From Ceratotherium simum simum (taxonomy: Eukaryota > Chordata > Mammalia > Perissodactyla > Rhinocerotidae), in assembly GCF_000283155.1 (NCBI RefSeq), contig NW_004454180.1, forward strand, positions 21,491,689-21,555,688: 64,000 nucleotides of DNA, in the 5' to 3' direction. This document shows positions 61,536 through 64,000 of the stretch, piece after piece. The notes under the pieces are model-generated. The model made no database searches, was not told the origin of the DNA, and worked only from the letters and a program-made list of their open reading frames with translations. The position numbers and the translations under genes are program-made. The number at the start of each line of letters is the position of its first letter. The first letter of the stretch is position 1.

Positions 61536-61829
61536 TTTTTTGTGTGTGTGAGGAAGATCAGCCCTGAGCTAACATCCGTGCTAATCCTCCTCTTTTTGCT
61601 GAGGAAGACCAGCTCTGAGCTAACATCTATTGCCAATCCTCCTCCTTTTTTTCCCCCAAAGCCCCAGTAGATGGTTGTATGTCACAGTTGCATATCATTC
61701 TAGTTGCTGTATGTGGGACGCAGCCTCAGCATGGCCGGAGAAGCGGTGCATTGGTGCGCGCCAGGGATCCGAACCCAGGCTGCCAGTAGCGGAGCGCACG
61801 CACTTAACCCTAAGTCACGGGGCCAGCCC
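61536..61829 (-). repeat. ERE SINE, long form
   Basis: After a (TTTA)n-rich tail comes 'gtgtgaggaagatcagccct', both 'gagctaacat' modules, the linker 'cctttttttcccccaaagcc', 'gtagatggttgtatgtcaca', 'tatgtgggacgcagcctcag' and the 5' end 'cacggggccagccc'. Same subtype as the copy at 30959-31294. No clear target-site duplication; the tail lies in T-rich DNA next to the MaLR fragment. Confidence 0.88.
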
Positions 61830-62154
61830 TCTCTTTAAAAATTACAAATAAACTAATAGCTAAAAGACAAATAAGTAGAAAGCCCCATATTATTTAATGG
61901 CACTGCAAAATGAATTTTTGTAGAAAAAGAGAACATCTTTGCTTTTCTTTCCTCTCCAACTCCCTTATTTGCATCTCCTTGGGTATTTTTTAATACTTGT
62001 CTTGTGACCTGCTAATCCAAATTCTCCTAATATGATAGGACTCAGTTTAAGCTTTATTTTCCCATTAGTACCTGTTAGCACATATTTTTTCCTGTGTATT
62101 CTCAAAAATCACTGTAACACTTTTAGCTGACAAATTGTCACTTGGCAATTTTTT
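61830..62154. other. Unassigned AT-rich DNA
   Basis: No gene or repeat recognised. Confidence 0.4.
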
Positions 62155-62440
62155 ATAAAATTATGCCTCTATCAAATACAACTCAGCAGTCACACTCTTG
62201 GGCCATTATCCCCCAAAAATGAAAACATACATTCACATTAAAACCTGCACATGAATGCTCATATCAGATCTTTGTAATAACCCCAAACTGGAAACATCCA
62301 AATGCCCTTCAATGGGTAAATGTTTATATAATTGTGCTACAACCATACCATGGAATTCTACTCAACAACAAAAAGAAGCACAATATTGATACATGCAGTA
62401 ATCTAGATGGATTTCTAGAATGTTATTATTGGTGAAAAAC
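62155..62440 (+). repeat. L1 ORF2 C-terminal fragment
   Basis: In sense order: 'tactcaacaacaaaaagaag' (the YYS.IKK-type end), preceded by 'gaaacatccaaatgcccttc', 'aatgaaaacatacattcaca' and 'acctgcacatgaatgctcat'. Old L1, plus orientation. Confidence 0.7.
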
Positions 62441-64000
62441 TCCTTATGTATCCTTATGGGCAGAAGATTGAAGACACTTTCCTCCACTCAGACTCCAAAC
62501 CAAGTACTTTTCCCTCGCATTCCTTTTGCTGTCTTCCCTCCCTGGCCCTGATCCTTACAATGCCAGAAGCCTTTTATCAAAGCTCCTTCTGCAGTGAGAG
62601 GATGCCCACATCTGTGCTGATCCACCTGACCTCGCCCAGTGCAGTTCCATTGGAACAAAATGGAACAGTGGAGGAGCTGTTCTTTCTCTAGGTTTCCCCT
62701 ATTTCTTATACTTTAGCAGTAAGTGGTTAAAGTCTTGGCTCTTACTCTCAGTTTGGCTTGCTGTTTTAATTGACTGCTCCAACACCTGGCAGCTCAGCTC
62801 TGCTCTTGACAGTATCTACTCCCATCAGAGAAATGTACTGAGGGGACAAACTTGTTGTCTAAATGTGACTATTCATAGTGCGGACATATAACTGAACTGG
62901 GGAAAGATTAACCCCTAAAAAAAGTGTACATAATATCATCCAGTCTAGTATTCTACAAGTTATGTTGCCTCTGGGGAAAAAATATTTCAAATCGTCTAAA
63001 TATAATTGTTCCCAAGAAGATGTGAAATACAGATCCAGGAGGGGACACATAAATGAGCAGAAGTGAACATTCTCTAAGCCTACTTGGAAGGGAATGCAAG
63101 ATATTTATCATGACAATAATATCCATCTACTGAAAGATTAATAGTAAATATCAAATGAATAACACACATGATTAAATTAAAAGTGTACTTTGGAAGAGTA
63201 TAATACCCTGTAGTTAATCTCCTGCTAAGAAGATATATGATCTGGGGTAACCTTGACATTGACATATTTAATTTAAATAAAATTGGCTTGACCTCTCATC
63301 CATGTCCTGTGAAAAATCTAATACCCGATATATCTACTAGTGGCTTACATTCTCATTTCCAAGGTCTCCTTTTTTCAATTTCTTGTTCCCTTTGTAATAA
63401 TGATCACGCTTTCAATAATGCCCCTAGTCTTCTCTATGCCTTGTGTTTAGCCACATGTGAAGCACAGCTTCACTTCCAAGAGTTATCAAAAATACTAAGC
63501 AAATTTTTCTAGTATAATATTAGATTTGAGAGAAAATATAGGCCATAGGTGATCAATAAAAAATATAAAATACTCTCTAGTCTTAAAAAATCCTCAGCCA
63601 TATATTTCTAGTGAACTTCTGTGGACTTAAATTACTCTTTTCTCGCTGCTCTTTCCCTCCAGACTTGTTTTTCATTCCAGCCCATTCAAACCAATCCTAG
63701 AGGATTTTATTTCTCTACTCGTCCATATTCATTGGACATTTTTCTAAACAAAGGTAATTCTCTTCATGAGAAGAACCTGCAATGACCTCTTGAGTATTTA
63801 TTTATTTATTTCCTGTCATGCTATTAGGACATTCTCTAATGAGAGCTCTAGTTAGATAATATAATCCACTTAATAAAGGTCACATTTGAGGTGCAGTAGC
63901 TCCAGGATTAATAAATACTCCAATATGTCAAATAGCGGGAGAGGACAGAAAAGATATTTTCTATACAACCTGAAACGTATTAGAGACTGTGGCCAGAATC
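62441..64000. other. Unassigned non-coding DNA
   Basis: No gene supported. Plus ORFs at 62446-62691 (81 codons) and 63237-63512 (91 codons) lack any recognisable domain. A short (TTTA)n tract lies at 63797-63812. Confidence 0.4.

Noticed and set aside
1..64000. A novel multi-gene or defence system
   Set aside because: No intact genes were found to form one; the window is repeat-rich mammalian non-coding DNA.

Overview
This window looks like non-coding nuclear DNA from a perissodactyl mammal, most likely a horse or close equid. The strongest taxonomic clue is eight copies of a tRNA-derived SINE that I recognise as the equine repetitive element (ERE). They start with GGGGCYRGCC, carry RNA polymerase III A-box and B-box motifs, and end in repeated 'GAGCTAACAT...GAGGAAGA' modules plus an A tail. 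The rest is an AT-rich mix of old mammalian repeats: L1, L2, MIR, MER20 and LTR fragments.

I found no intact protein-coding gene, no exon with convincing splice structure, no functional tRNA/rRNA gene, no CRISPR array and no bacterial-style operon. The open reading frames are short (at most 171 codons), overlap one another on both strands and often run through repeats, as expected by chance. The window is best read as a gene desert or the inside of a very large intron.

Layout. 1-13 kb: an L1 3' tail, two MIRs, a GC-rich trinucleotide patch at 7.2-7.4 kb, otherwise unassigned DNA. 13-20 kb: an ERE with target-site duplication (TSD), a tetranucleotide microsatellite, a MER20 and a (CA)n tract. 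20-31 kb: L2 and L1 fragments, MIRs, and three EREs. 31-44 kb: unassigned DNA with possible ancient remnants, two L1 fragments and three EREs, one of them an unusual short form. 44-48 kb: a decayed but long L2 reading through its endonuclease/reverse-transcriptase region, with a MIR inside, followed by an old L1 with an internal (GT)n. 48-57 kb: MIRs, one probable LTR with adjoining internal remnant, and one well-bounded solo LTR with perfect 10-bp inverted ends. 57.5-60.2 kb: a processed pseudogene of the HSPA8 (HSC70) chaperone on the minus strand, cut in two by a younger 5'-truncated L1. 60-64 kb: a GATA microsatellite, a MaLR-type LTR piece, a long-form ERE and an L1 fragment.

Nothing here amounts to a new multi-gene system. 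The most informative structures are the nested HSPA8-pseudogene/L1 insertion, the ERE size variants (including a TSD-bounded copy that stops at the internal A-rich linker), the solo LTR, and a few single-copy, CpG-retaining or ORF-bearing patches that deserve a conservation check. All family names come from reading and memory of consensus sequences; no database search was run.
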